Below, piece by piece: positions 1-21,000 of a stretch of DNA of 64,000 bases. The stretch is from Rotaria sordida (taxonomy: Eukaryota > Rotifera > Eurotatoria > Philodinida > Philodinidae), in assembly GCA_905250125.1 (NCBI GenBank), contig CAJNOL010000676.1:48075-112074 (forward strand), read 5' to 3'. Each line of letters opens with the position of its first letter. Position 1 is the stretch's first letter. The position numbers and the translations under genes are program-made. The notes below the pieces were generated by a model. It was not told the origin of the DNA, did not search any database, and saw only the letters and a program-made list of their open reading frames with translations.

Positions 1-9191
<9,191 letters not shown>

Positions 9192-9339
9192 CTAGAATTT
9201 AAATGTTAGCCTTTTTATTTTTCTCATTTAATTCAAAAGATAAAAGTAAATGGATAGATTTATTATTCTTTTTAAATAATAAAATAACAAAAAAAAAACA
9301 TTTATGTAATTCTCTAATAGTTATCATTTCTTCCTCTTG

Positions 9340-9734
9340 TCTTGCTGTTGTTGTTGAATTTCACTATGTGTTTTCAATTTTGGTATCACGTTTTGTTAAT
9401 GATCCATTCGTATTTTTTAATTGTGCATGACCATGATGTTACGGCTTACGAGACTCTTCTCGATAATATAAACAATTCGTTTCTACAATTATTTTTAAAC
9501 CAACATTTCCTAATATATTTTTATATTTCATTGACTGTTGGATTGTCAATTGCTTTTGTTTTTTCATACACGTCGACCTTGTGCTCGAGTTTTCTTTTTG
9601 CCATTTATATAAGCTGGATAGACACAAACAAAACAACAAGGGTTGGAACGTGTTGCAGAATGAAGAAAATATGCTTGAGAATNNNNNNNNNNATTATGTT
9701 CACGTTGAGATAATGACGTATAACTAATTGCCAT
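9340..9734 (-). pseudogene. SRP19: SRP19-like gene copy, frame-damaged and interrupted by an assembly gap
   Basis: SRP19 is the 19-kDa signal-recognition-particle protein that binds SRP RNA. Reading down the minus strand from ATG 9734 there is a short start, the 10-N gap, then a stretch containing CCFVCVYPAYINGKKKTRAQ followed by GRR, which matches the N-terminal signature of SRP19. The next homologous piece (KTKAIDNPTVNEI) is in a second frame and NILGNVGLKIIVETNCLYY in a third; after a stop comes HGHAQLKNTNGSL, matching the conserved C-terminal half. Order and spacing agree with one short SRP19 of about 140 residues. At least two frame changes and one stop break it. Either this is a decayed copy or the assembly is poor beside the gap; the gap position makes the second a real possibility. 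The family call is firm, the pseudogene call is not. Confidence 0.65.
9683..9692. other. Assembly gap of 10 N
   Basis: Ten undetermined bases inside the SRP19-like copy. The length is probably a placeholder. Confidence 0.98.
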
Positions 9735-10353
9735 CTAAAAGAACAAAAATGTTCTCTGTCTATCTGCTAAAGATGATATATTTCAAATAAACCAAAAAAA
9801 AAAAAACAGTCATTCACATATATGCGCACAAGAGAAAAAAGCAATAAGTACCGGAAGAAAAACAAAAAAGAAACATATATATGCTTAATAGTTCATATTA
9901 TCTGCATTCTCAGCTATCAATTGCAAAAAAAAAAAAATGCACGAATAACAAAATTTTTTTGTGTTTTACAGAGGAGATTCTGGAATGAATAATATTCAGT
10001 AACTTTCTAAGATGATAATATATAAAAGTAGAAATAAACATAAAGAAAAAACAAAAATATCTGTATGTGTTATCATGTGAAGATTTCAATGCACAAAATA
10101 AGAAATAAATGACCTTTATCACAGAATGACACACACACACATGTATCTATGAAATATTTCATGAGCATTTGAATTTTGTTGTTGTTGTTATTCGTGTTAT
10201 GAAAAGAACAAATAATAAAAGAAAAAAAGTATGTGACAAACAAGATGATGATGATGATAATGATGAACTATATGTTGGATCATAATAACGTGCGTATTGA
10301 TCTTCTAAATTTACATGAAAAGAAAATTAAAATTTTTTTAAACAAAAAAAAAC
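9735..10353. other. Non-coding spacer with simple repeats
   Basis: Homopolymer A runs, a short CA repeat (about 10129-10141) and GAT-rich tracts (about 10240-10265). Open frames here are short and follow the low-complexity sequence. No gene is supported. Confidence 0.6.
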
Positions 10354-11305
10354 CTATTTACTTCTTATTTGATATGAACTTATTACTTCAGTTGATCCTT
10401 TTACACATGCATAATCTATTTTTTCAAGAGTTTCATTAACAATTGTATGACTAATATGAATTAAGATAAGTGATGCATTACAAGAATCAACATGAATATT
10501 CTCTCGATTTGTACGACATCCATCAGTAGTATCATCGAACATAAGAAGAATACCTGATGGTTTTACATGATCTGTTTTAACGGATAAAAAGACATTTTCA
10601 AATTTCAATGATGATAATGGTGATACTGATGTTGGTTGAGATATTTCACAACGGACTTCTATTTTTTCAGTGGCAGTACCAGCATTTGGATAGACAGATA
10701 ATTGAAGAATAGGACTTTCATTTGTAGAATGATTTGATAGATCAGTTTGTGATAATACCAAATTGATGAAAGTTATTAAAAGACAGACTAAAAATAGAAA
10801 ATTATTTACATTTCCTTTGAAAAAAAGAAACTCGATGAACCACGATACAATAGGTAAAAGTTGATTTAACACTTCTTTAATATTAATTCGAAAATATATG
10901 TGCTTACTCGACTGATAATATATCATTATTTAATAGATCAAAGAAATGTTCTTTTGATGTTCTATTTCTTTGTCCTCACATAAGATAATTATATATGAAT
11001 AGCAGCACATTCATCTTACTGGTTCCACAAAATGAATAGATAAACGAAAAAAAAAAAAGAAATACAGATACTTCGTATGATATAACATATTTATGTCTAC
11101 GTGCTTTTTTATTTATTAATATTCAGCATAGGAATTAAAAATGTTTATCGTTAGGCTTTTCTCTTGAGAATTTGATACAACAATCGAACGATTAATCTCA
11201 AGTTGAGAGATTCTTATATTAGTGTCTACAACATGTATTTAAAGAACAAAAGAAAAAGAATGTCGACTTACCATTGAATAAATGTAGTAGCAACGATGAT
11301 GCCAT
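10354..11305 (-). CDS. Small secreted or membrane-anchored protein, unknown family
   Basis: Two exons on the minus strand, 11272-11305 and 10354-10787, joined by GTAAGT..TAG with matching phase, giving about 155 residues. The joined start reads MASSLLLHLFNVCLLITFIN, a clear signal peptide with a likely cleavage after the LS in LVLSQTD. The mature part has potential N-glycosylation sites (NHS, NES, NAS) and four cysteines (in VRCEIS, DGCRTN, DSCNAS, YACVKG) that could form two disulphides. Without the small first exon the frame would begin with a poor start, so the spliced form is preferred. I do not recognise the family; the beta-rich look (SVYPNAG, EKIEVRCE) could suit an extracellular beta-sandwich, but that is a guess. 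It lies head-to-head with SARA, about 3.1 kb away. Confidence 0.65.
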
Positions 11306-14300
11306 TTCATCGACGATGGCGCTCGCCGCGTTCTATTAATCAACGATTAATCTTCTAGAGAGATAGAGAGAAAAAAATCAAAGTAGAACTTCTCCTTTTT
11401 GTCTCTGACATTTATGCAAATGACTCGTCTATATGTATAAATGTATTTGGTGTACATTCACACATATCATTAAAAAATCAGCACATGCTGACTGACTTCT
11501 CGCCACATACTATAGATATTTCCTGTATAGACACCGCCCTATTTTACTTACTATATAGATTTATACTAAGTGTGAAACCTTTGAAAAATATATATATATA
11601 TATATATTTTTCTCTATTGAATAATGGTGAAGAATAATGAATGTTCAAGTTTAACCGTGCGATGGAGCAGAAGAAACGATGAGATGTGCTTTGAACAGGC
11701 GTATATGCACATTAGACAATTTGTGAAATAAGAGTGGATTACATAAGACTGTTTTTTTCTTCGGTTTTTTTTTCTGTATATGATTGTATTATGCTTCTTT
11801 CACACTTATATCCCGTCTTCAAAAATGTTAACTAATGCAATAATCAAGTGGAGGAGGGAGCTTTAGTGAAGGACAAATGTACACATCAAATTGAACGGCA
11901 AAGAAGGAAAGAACGAGAAGCAAATGAGAGAAGAGGGACAGTTGTGGTAGATTGAATGATTAAAAGAAGCAATGGCCGAATTTATGCAAAAGAGAAGTAT
12001 GTTGCTTTTATATGAATTCTTGCTGTTATTTCGTTACTTTGTAAATAAGTATATAAATTGGGTGTCAAGCAACCGTTGTTGAATTATGTTCAATAAGTAA
12101 ATATAACTATGGGAACAATAAGTATTTTTAAAAAAAATGTAAATAACATCAATGAACATAGAGAAGGTTAACTAATGATAACTAAACAATTGTATGTTGA
12201 TAGAGCAACATGCACTACAAATGAATGATATCCGCCAGATGACGAAACATTTTCTAGATCAACTTATATATATACAATAGAAGAAAGAGAATATTAATTA
12301 CTATTTACGCAAGAAAATATAAATATATATGTATTACAGGTTTACGTAATTGATAATAAAAAAACAATAACTATGTCTAATAATCGGAGTATTCAATAAT
12401 TAGAAGAAACGATCGCTTCAAATAGAAACTCATTTATTTAGCTTATTTATATATTTATCTTCATATCCGCTTACGTTAGATAAAGGGCTTATATTTATCT
12501 TTCTTTTTTTTCTTTCAAAAAAAAAATGTCAATAAAACATACATTCTGACGACGTAGATAACTTTCTAACTACGATACGATTAATAAACAGTGCTTATTA
12601 TCTGTTTTATACGATCGATAAAGAAGCGAAACAAAGTAGAAAAAAAAAACTAACGCCCTTGTTGACATAGATATATACAATGGAAGAAAAAAATTTGACC
12701 ATTTAGTCTTTATAGGTTGGATAAAAAAAATAACCAATTAAAAAACAACTTACAACCACCACGTTGAATTATGTTCATAAAATACAGATCACATTTAAAT
12801 AATAAATATTTATTCATTATAATTCATTAATTCTAAAATAGATTTAATAAAACAAAAAAAATGCAAAAAATTAATTTTAAAATTTTATCAATACATATAC
12901 TATGGATTGATAGTTTAAGTTTGAATTGAATTCCAGAAAATTTCAAGTCGATTGACATTTATGAATTTTAAAAAAATCTCTTCTTCAGCTCAAGTATATA
13001 TCTCCAGTTATGTATAATGTTGCACCAGGTGTATTTTGTGTAACTAATTTAATCAATATCGACGACATATCCCCATTTCATTTTAATTTTTTCTTTGATT
13101 TCTCAACTATTGGTTTTTGCAACAATTTTGCTCAAACATTCAATTTAAATAAGAATAATACAGAAGTCATAATCATCGTAAAGTATAAGCTATAATTAAT
13201 TTGTTCAATATGTTATTCGATTTTTTTAAATGACTGTAGTTCGAAATGAAGGTATGGGGAAGCATAACTGTATTGCTATTAGTTTTAATATTATGTAAAA
13301 ATACCTTAGGCATTATCAATGCAAATGTCCTATTGGTTGGAAACATTAACCGATTAGAATAAAAAACAAATACCGCCATTTAAGGTTTAACTTCAGAAAA
13401 AAACCTTAATCTTGGATGTAAAAAGTTCTTAAAAATAAAATGTTAGTAAAAATTTAAGCTCTTCTATAATCATTCAGTAGGCCGTAATGTTCACAGCTGA
13501 TACAACGGAATGTGACTCATTCATTCACGCTGTTGTTTTTACTTTTCATTAGCATTTGCTTATCTTCTTTTTTGTTTAATGTAATGCACGGTATTAAATT
13601 TCATTTGATTCGATAGGATCTAATGAAATGAATCAAAAAAGTGTAAGCCAAAGTCCGCCATTATTGATGTAATGTGTTTAAGGTCGCGTTGATAGTGGCG
13701 GACTTTGGTACACGTGTTTTTGGTTTACTTTATAGAATGATTCAATATTCTTTGTTTTTAATGTCGATAGATAGAATATTTCTCTTGTTCACCTGTAAAT
13801 TTTTTCTTAGAATTCTTTAATTTTAATTCTATAATTCGTATTTGTAGATTATTTTCTTAAAAATATTGAACTTAAATTAATATTATGAATATTAATTTAA
13901 TTTGAAAATCTTTGTGAGAACAAAACATATGTCTTCCTTTGGTTAGTAAATTAACTTTTTCTTACTGAAACTAATTCTAATCTACTTAACACTACTCAAC
14001 AATTATTTAATATCTATTAAACTACTTCTATTTAATTTTCACCAAGAAGAAATTAAATCGAACCTATAATTTTCCATAATAAATACTCAATAAACCTATT
14101 ATTTACTTAAAAAAATTAATAAAAACAAAGACGAATATATTGATATAAAGACATCGAAGTAATTTAAAAAGTTTTCGATGCATATACAATTATGAAAAAT
14201 TTCATTCGATATGATTGATCAAAAAATAAAATAAAATAAAAATAGAAAATTAAATTTACGTGATTTTAATAATGAGTATGATAAAGAAAAAACAAGTTTT

Positions 14301-14389
14301 TGAATAATTATAATTTGCATTTGAAATAAATCTTACTGATTTAATTTTTAAGATTATTTTTGAAATATTTTTCTCATCTCTTCATTGAG
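11306..14389. other. Intergenic region between the secreted-protein gene and SARA
   Basis: Three kilobases of AT-rich DNA between divergent genes. It must contain both promoters, but no element stands out apart from a TA repeat near 11590 and the hairpin at 13648-13708. Short open frames (for example 13010-13195) have no family resemblance. Confidence 0.6.
13648..13708. repeat. Perfect 13-bp stem hairpin, probable tiny MITE
   Basis: CCAAAGTCCGCCA at 13648-13660 is repeated as its exact reverse complement at 13696-13708, around a 35-base loop. Weaker complementarity continues outward to about 13617 and 13745. The GC-rich stem contrasts with the AT-rich surroundings. Confidence 0.65.
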
Positions 14390-14990
14390 ATGGATTTTGA
14401 TATTGATGCTGTTCTTGATCAATTAGAAAAGACGCGTAAGTTTTATTTTAGTTTTATTTTTTATTAAATCTTTTTTTTGTTTTTTTATTACAGTCAATCA
14501 ATCAAATCAGGAAGAAAAGGAATCAAATCATGAAGAGAAAGAATCAAATCAAGTTATTCAAGCATCTTCATCACCTTCAACTTCTAAGAAATCAGTTGAT
14601 GATTTACTTTTACTCGAACTTGATCCTCTTGGAAATCCAAATAAACACAATAATAATGATAATAATCAAGAAAACGAAAATAAACTTGAACGTCTTAAAC
14701 AAGATCTTCAAGAATTATATGCATCATCAGTTGTGATCGAAACACCATCAATATCTATACCTACTTTACCTGATGTTATTGTTCAACAAGAAGAAACTTC
14801 ATCAACATCATTACCATTAGCTGTTGAACAACTTGAATTTGAAGTACGACAAGAAATTTTACAACATACTCTTGAACAACCATCATCACCAGATTTAACA
14901 ACTCCTACAAATAGTCATCATGATGATAAAAAAGAAACGACTTTATTTTCAACATCATCAACTTCAACTAAAGAAGAGAAGGAAGAAGAA

Positions 14991-15022
<32 letters not shown>

Positions 15023-18000
15023 AGAAAAAGAAGAAAAACAAAATTCATCACCTTTACCAGTAATTGAAGCAACACAAATATCAAATAATTTAACATATCA
15101 AAATGAACCTGATCTTATTCAACATGAAACACCTCCAATGAGAACCCAAATAATCTTACATAGTGTTGATAGTATTGTCAATGCACCCATGGGAACTAAT
15201 CTTGATGTAGGAATCTTTTTTCTTTTGTTTTAATCTGAATTATCGTAATCAATATTTTTCTCATTAGGATTTTATCACTTCTAGTCTACCAATGAATGAG
15301 ACGTCACTACTTCAATCATCTTCTGAAATTTTCTTCACTGCATGTAATGATAGTGATAAATCTATTCAATCCTCATCTGATGAACCTATAGTTGATACTG
15401 AAGAATCTTCATTACCATCTTCTCTTACAACTAAACAAACATCTACTGTACCTACACAAGATTTTGATCTTGTTAAAAATATTCTATCAGAAATTTTTGA
15501 TAAAAATGATGAAGAAATACTTGATGAAAATCCAATTGAAGAAAAAGAATCTAGATTGGTTAATGTTGAACAACAAGAAATATCTCCACCACCAGCATCA
15601 TTAACTACAAGTAATGATGAAGATTTTCGTTTTCTTGATGAAATGCTTGCAAGTATTGATGGACCAGAGATTGATATTCATCAATTAACTCCAGCTGATA
15701 TTGATCGAGTTGATAATATACTCAAAGAAATCGTTAATGCACATCAAACAGAAACAATGCCATCATCATCATCAATAATTAATGATATTGAACCTTGTCC
15801 ACCTCCATCTCCTCCTCCTTCTTCTCCTCCTCCTTCTCCTCCTCCTCTTCCTCCTTCAGAACCACCACCATCACCACCAACTGAATCTTCTTTTTCATAT
15901 GCACCACAACCAGTAGGAGATGCAGCTGCAGCTGCAGCTTCAATAGTACCTGCCGATGAAGAACTGATACGTGTTGAACAAGAATGGGCTAAATTAACTG
16001 AAGAAGAGAAAACACTCGGTTCAGTTGCACCCGAATGGGTTAGTGATGATCAAGCACCTATATGTATGAAATGTTCAGCTAAATTTTCAATAACACGTCG
16101 TCGTCATCATTGTCGTGCATGTGGAAAAGTTTTTTGTTCAACATGTTGTTGGCAAAAAGTTAAATTAGTTCATGATGATAGTAAAGAAGATCGAGCATGT
16201 AATGATTGTGTTAAAACGATTATTAAAGGTAAATTTCTTTGTCTTTTCTATGATTTATTATTATTTGTTTATTTTTTTCATTTAATATTATAGTTGAATA
16301 TTTATGGAATTATATGCGTAATAATCAAAAACCTCGTTCATCTGTACTACGCAAAAAATCAGGTAAGAGTTTAAAATAATCGTTATTATTAATGTACATT
16401 TGATGTTGATGATGGAATATTTTGTAAGAGTGTTGTTGGATCAGTTTTGTATGGAACTGTGTAATACCTTTAAGAAATCAATGTTTCAATTATTATACAA
16501 TCATGTCCCAAAAGTTCATCAGAAAAGCTAATGTATAGATCTCTTATACAGTTCAAGGGACTTAATTGACTTGTTTATAATATGTTATTATGTTCTTTAA
16601 ATTTTTATCCTGTATAAATTTCTATTCCTATCAACATTAGAATAAAAATAGTTTTATTAATGGTTAAAACAAGTAACCCTTATACTCCTTCCAATCTACT
16701 AATGTTTTTTTGTTACTGTGAGTGTCCTGAGGATATGAGTTCACTACAACAAAACTTGGACATTATTAGTCATAGCAAAAAACAAAATGAATAATTTAAG
16801 GAGAGAATCACTTTCAACGAATATTGACCCTTCTATTGTATTATGAAGTACTTAATTACACAGTGTTAGTTTTTAGTGCAGCAGAAAGATTATTTGTCTT
16901 ATAATTTCACAATGATTCACTATTAAAAAGTGTAGATTTTATCATCAGTGTAGTTTCATACAGTCTATCAAAATAATTAAAAAAAATGATGATACTGTTA
17001 ACTATGATCTGAATTTCTGAAGAGAGAACATCTATATGACATTTAAGAATTCACTAAACATGATTAAAGAAAATTGTATTATTTTATTATTTTTTGTATT
17101 GCGACTGATGTTATGATATCAAAACGTCTGACTCAAACTTTGAACTTTCCAGTGTTAGTAAAAAAAAAATGATTGCTTTTAGAACAGGAGTACTCCCACG
17201 TAAATTGATTTTCATTAGAAAAAAAGCATGATTTTCGAAATCATCATGCAAAAATACATCGACAACTCGACATTTCATCGTAAAACATTTCTGGTTAAAA
17301 TTTTTGCACTATTCCTCCTTACCTTTCTATTCGTAAAATTTTAGGCTGTGCCCTCGTACTGATAAAAATTGATTGAAAGTCTTTTTCAATGAAAGATAGA
17401 GTTTCCAGTGTCTTTTTGCATGCCGATTTCGAAAATCATGCTTATTTTCAATAAAAACCAATTTTTGGTAATCAAAATCTAGAAATACTAACTGTTTTTC
17501 TTTCGAGTATTTTAGGTGGAAGTGACCTTGTTGTAAAAATAATGATTTATTTTTTACTAACACTGAAAAATGTCCAATATCTATCTATATTTTCTCTTAT
17601 CGTCACAACCAAAAAATAGTTAAACAAAAGGAAAACTAGCGAGGTATTATAATCCATAAAAAAAGCGCGGTGCAACGGAAGATCAAGAACATTCTAGCAG
17701 ATCAACAAAAACTACAGAAGAAAACCTCGACGAAGTGCATCATGTTTGTAAGAATGAATCACAATCAAGTGTTCGAGGTGTTGCATTGACTTACTCTACA
17801 TCACGAACAACAGTATACTTCATAGTGACTGAATACCTTTCATTGCAACCGTACAAGATGAAATTTGTTTGTCGCATGAAGCAAGCTGCTGCGACAACTC
17901 GAACATTTGATTGTAGTTCATTCTTACAAACGTTATAAACTTCGTTGACTTTGTCTTCTAAAATTTTTGATGATCTCCCAGAACATTCTCGATCTTCAAC

Positions 18001-21000
18001 TGTACCAGTTTTACAGAAGTGTTGAAATATAACTGCAATGCAATCTTCACTTAGTATGTTTCTGCTAAACTTGACTTACAGTTATCGTTTCATAACTACC
18101 GATGACTGAAATTTGCTCATTAATAAAACTAAGTCATTTGATTTGCATATGAGATATTTACGTTAATTTTTCGGAGAGAGTTTTGGGATACTCGATAGTA
18201 TTTTATTTGTTTGAAATCTCTTACTCATAACTCTTATTTGCTTCGGGCACAAAACCAGTTAGATTTGAATTTATTTCTTGTTGTTTTTGAAATACCAATG
18301 GTGTTTGTGTCTTAGTCATTGAGTTATCATCTATATCTTTGTTTGATTTTATCGTTATATTTGATTTTTCTTCTTTTATATTAGTAGTTGTATTATTTTG
18401 TTTTTGTGATGAAATAAGTTTTGATACTGAAGTGTTGATCATATTATGATCATGATTAGGACAACAATATTTATCATGAAATTGTTTTTGTGTTCCGCTT
18501 AAGATCAATTTACTATTATTAAATATGTAAAGATCATCAAGATTTGCTTGTGGTTTATGATCTAAACGTTGACCTTTATACATAATAGTTTGATGACATT
18601 TTGGTACTTTAGTAAGTTTTTCAATTTCATCTAATAGATTTTCAACTCGAATTTTATTGTCTTTACTCGATAATAACATTTCATAAAGATCAGAACCATA
18701 TTGAATTTGTAATTTAATATAATGAGACAATGTCGTATCAACAATAGAATTATTGTTATTGAATGAAGTCATGTTTTTTTATATAATGAAAATAATAGAA
18801 ATCACGTTAGATAATGAGTTATTTAAAAATGATGGCGCTAGATTAAATTTATTCTAATGATTTTGTTTCAAAAGTAAAATACCTGTAAATAAAAATAAAA
18901 TTTCTTTTTTTTTTCTTTTATTCTTATATTTTTTTTCTGCACATTGTTATTTACAAAGCTTATTTTATTCGGGTATAAAAATGGACGGATAACAAGAGCA
19001 AGAGCAAATAGGTTGATATAGAAATAGAGAAAATATGATCTGTTCAGTTAGAATTGTTCATATGTCATATGATTGGATTTAATTTGTTCGATTTGCTGTA
19101 ATCATTGGTTCATATCGTGTTTTAGTTGGATCACCAATTAATCTAACTTGAGCATTATTATCAATGCCAGCATCACGTAATGTACGATCTTTCATTTGTT
19201 GTAATTCTCGTCCACGAAAAAAGAGTTTTTGACGTTGAACAGGAACAGTTGTTATACGTTCTAATTCTTCCATTAGATCCGTTATACGTAGATTATTTGC
19301 ACTACGTAAAATAAGCACATGTCGATCGGAGCCTTCAACAAAAAAAAAAGACATATATATTTGATAAAAATCTATGTTTTTTTTTAATTAGAGAATAAAA
19401 ATTTATACCATGAAATACTTCAATTTTAAGCACTTCTTGATTAGCACCGTTCTGTGTCGGATCATTGGTGTTGATAGTATTATCCATACGTCTTTTAAAT
19501 TAAAAAAGATAATAGATAACATTTTCGACTAATCTTTAACGTTCATTCACTCATACTCTGCCTATTACAGTATTTTTCTACTTACCTCGGTGATGTATCA
19601 TTTTGATTTCCACCACCACCACCACCACCACCTGTTGACTGCGATCCATCACCATAAAATGATGGTGGTGCTTGTTGTCTTGCTGAATAATACTCATTTG
19701 GTGGTGGTGGTTGCTGCTGTTGTTGTTGTTGTTGATTATTAGATCCTGAACCTTTATACCAAAGTGAAATAAATGAATTATTAACAACTCCAAGTGAATC
19801 AAGTGGAGCATCAGGTGGATATTGTGTTAAAGGCATTCCATTATATGCAACATTTTGATCAAGAATTGGTATATTAAAACGTTGTTGTAATTCAACTTGT
19901 AAATCATAAAGTGTTATTGGATGTGGTCGACCAATAGCAAGACCTTCAATTCGATCACCGATACCAATTTGTAAATTAAGAACAAATGAAGGAGCAACAG
20001 GAGGTGCTGCATTTGGATTTGTCAATTGTTGATAGTAGTTAGCACTAAATAAAGGCTGGTTAGTAGAAAGCAAATAGCAGGTCAATTCAGGGTTAAGATT
20101 GATTTATTTTTTGAAAGAAAAAAAAAAACATAATAATAATAACGAAAATAAGAGAAATATGTCTTATTCTGAACGATAATAAAAATGTCTAAAGAAAAAG
20201 GATGTAAAGGAAGGAAAAAAATCCATCAGTATAATTTATTTGATAGAAAAAAAAATGACTGAACACTTACGATCCATGATGACAACGACAATTACAATTG
20301 GTATAATGTTCATGAGCGCATCTACTTTGACAATAGAAACTGAACTTAGTAAAAGGAAATATGTTGTTGTCATTTTCTTTTTCTTTTTTAAATGTATATT
20401 ACTTTAAAGTATCTTTTCTATTCGAGTTTTTTATTAGACAAGAAAAATTATACTTCGCATACACTTTTTCCAATGGAATAAAAAGAAAACCTTGAAGTTT
20501 AATATCTTACCGTGGACTACCGCCAAACTGTTGTTGTTGTTGATCATACATTGTTGGATAATTCGAATTGGGTTGTTGCTGTTGTTGAGGATAAAATTGT
20601 TGTTGCTGTTGTTGAGGATAAAATTGTTGTTGCAATTGTTGTTGTTGATAAATATCATTTGATGATGAATATTGCTGATCAGATGTTGCAAAAGAACGTA
20701 GTTCTCGTCGTCTATTTTGTTGTGCTTGATCATCTTCTCGACAGACACGCATTTGATGATTATTTTCAATTCCTAATGTTTCTAAAAGTTCATTTGGTGT
20801 ATCACAAATATTTCGTCCCTAAAATAAAGTTAATACAATAAAAAAGAAAATATTATTAAATTATTTATAAAATAATAAAGATTTGATTTACCTTCCAGTA
20901 AAGAATTATTTGATCAAGAGGCATTTTAAATACTTTAGATGCATCTTCTTGAACATCACGTACACGTAAATCATAATTACGTTTAACAACAAATGTTTGT

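Noticed and set aside
9910-10140. 76-codon minus-strand frame
   Set aside because: Low-complexity A-rich sequence reading as Phe/Lys runs; no start context or similarity.
20434-20841. Overlapping open frames on both strands (20434-20769 minus, 20512-20841 plus)
   Set aside because: These are shadow frames of the CAA-repeat (poly-Gln) exon of the multi-ubiquitin-like gene.
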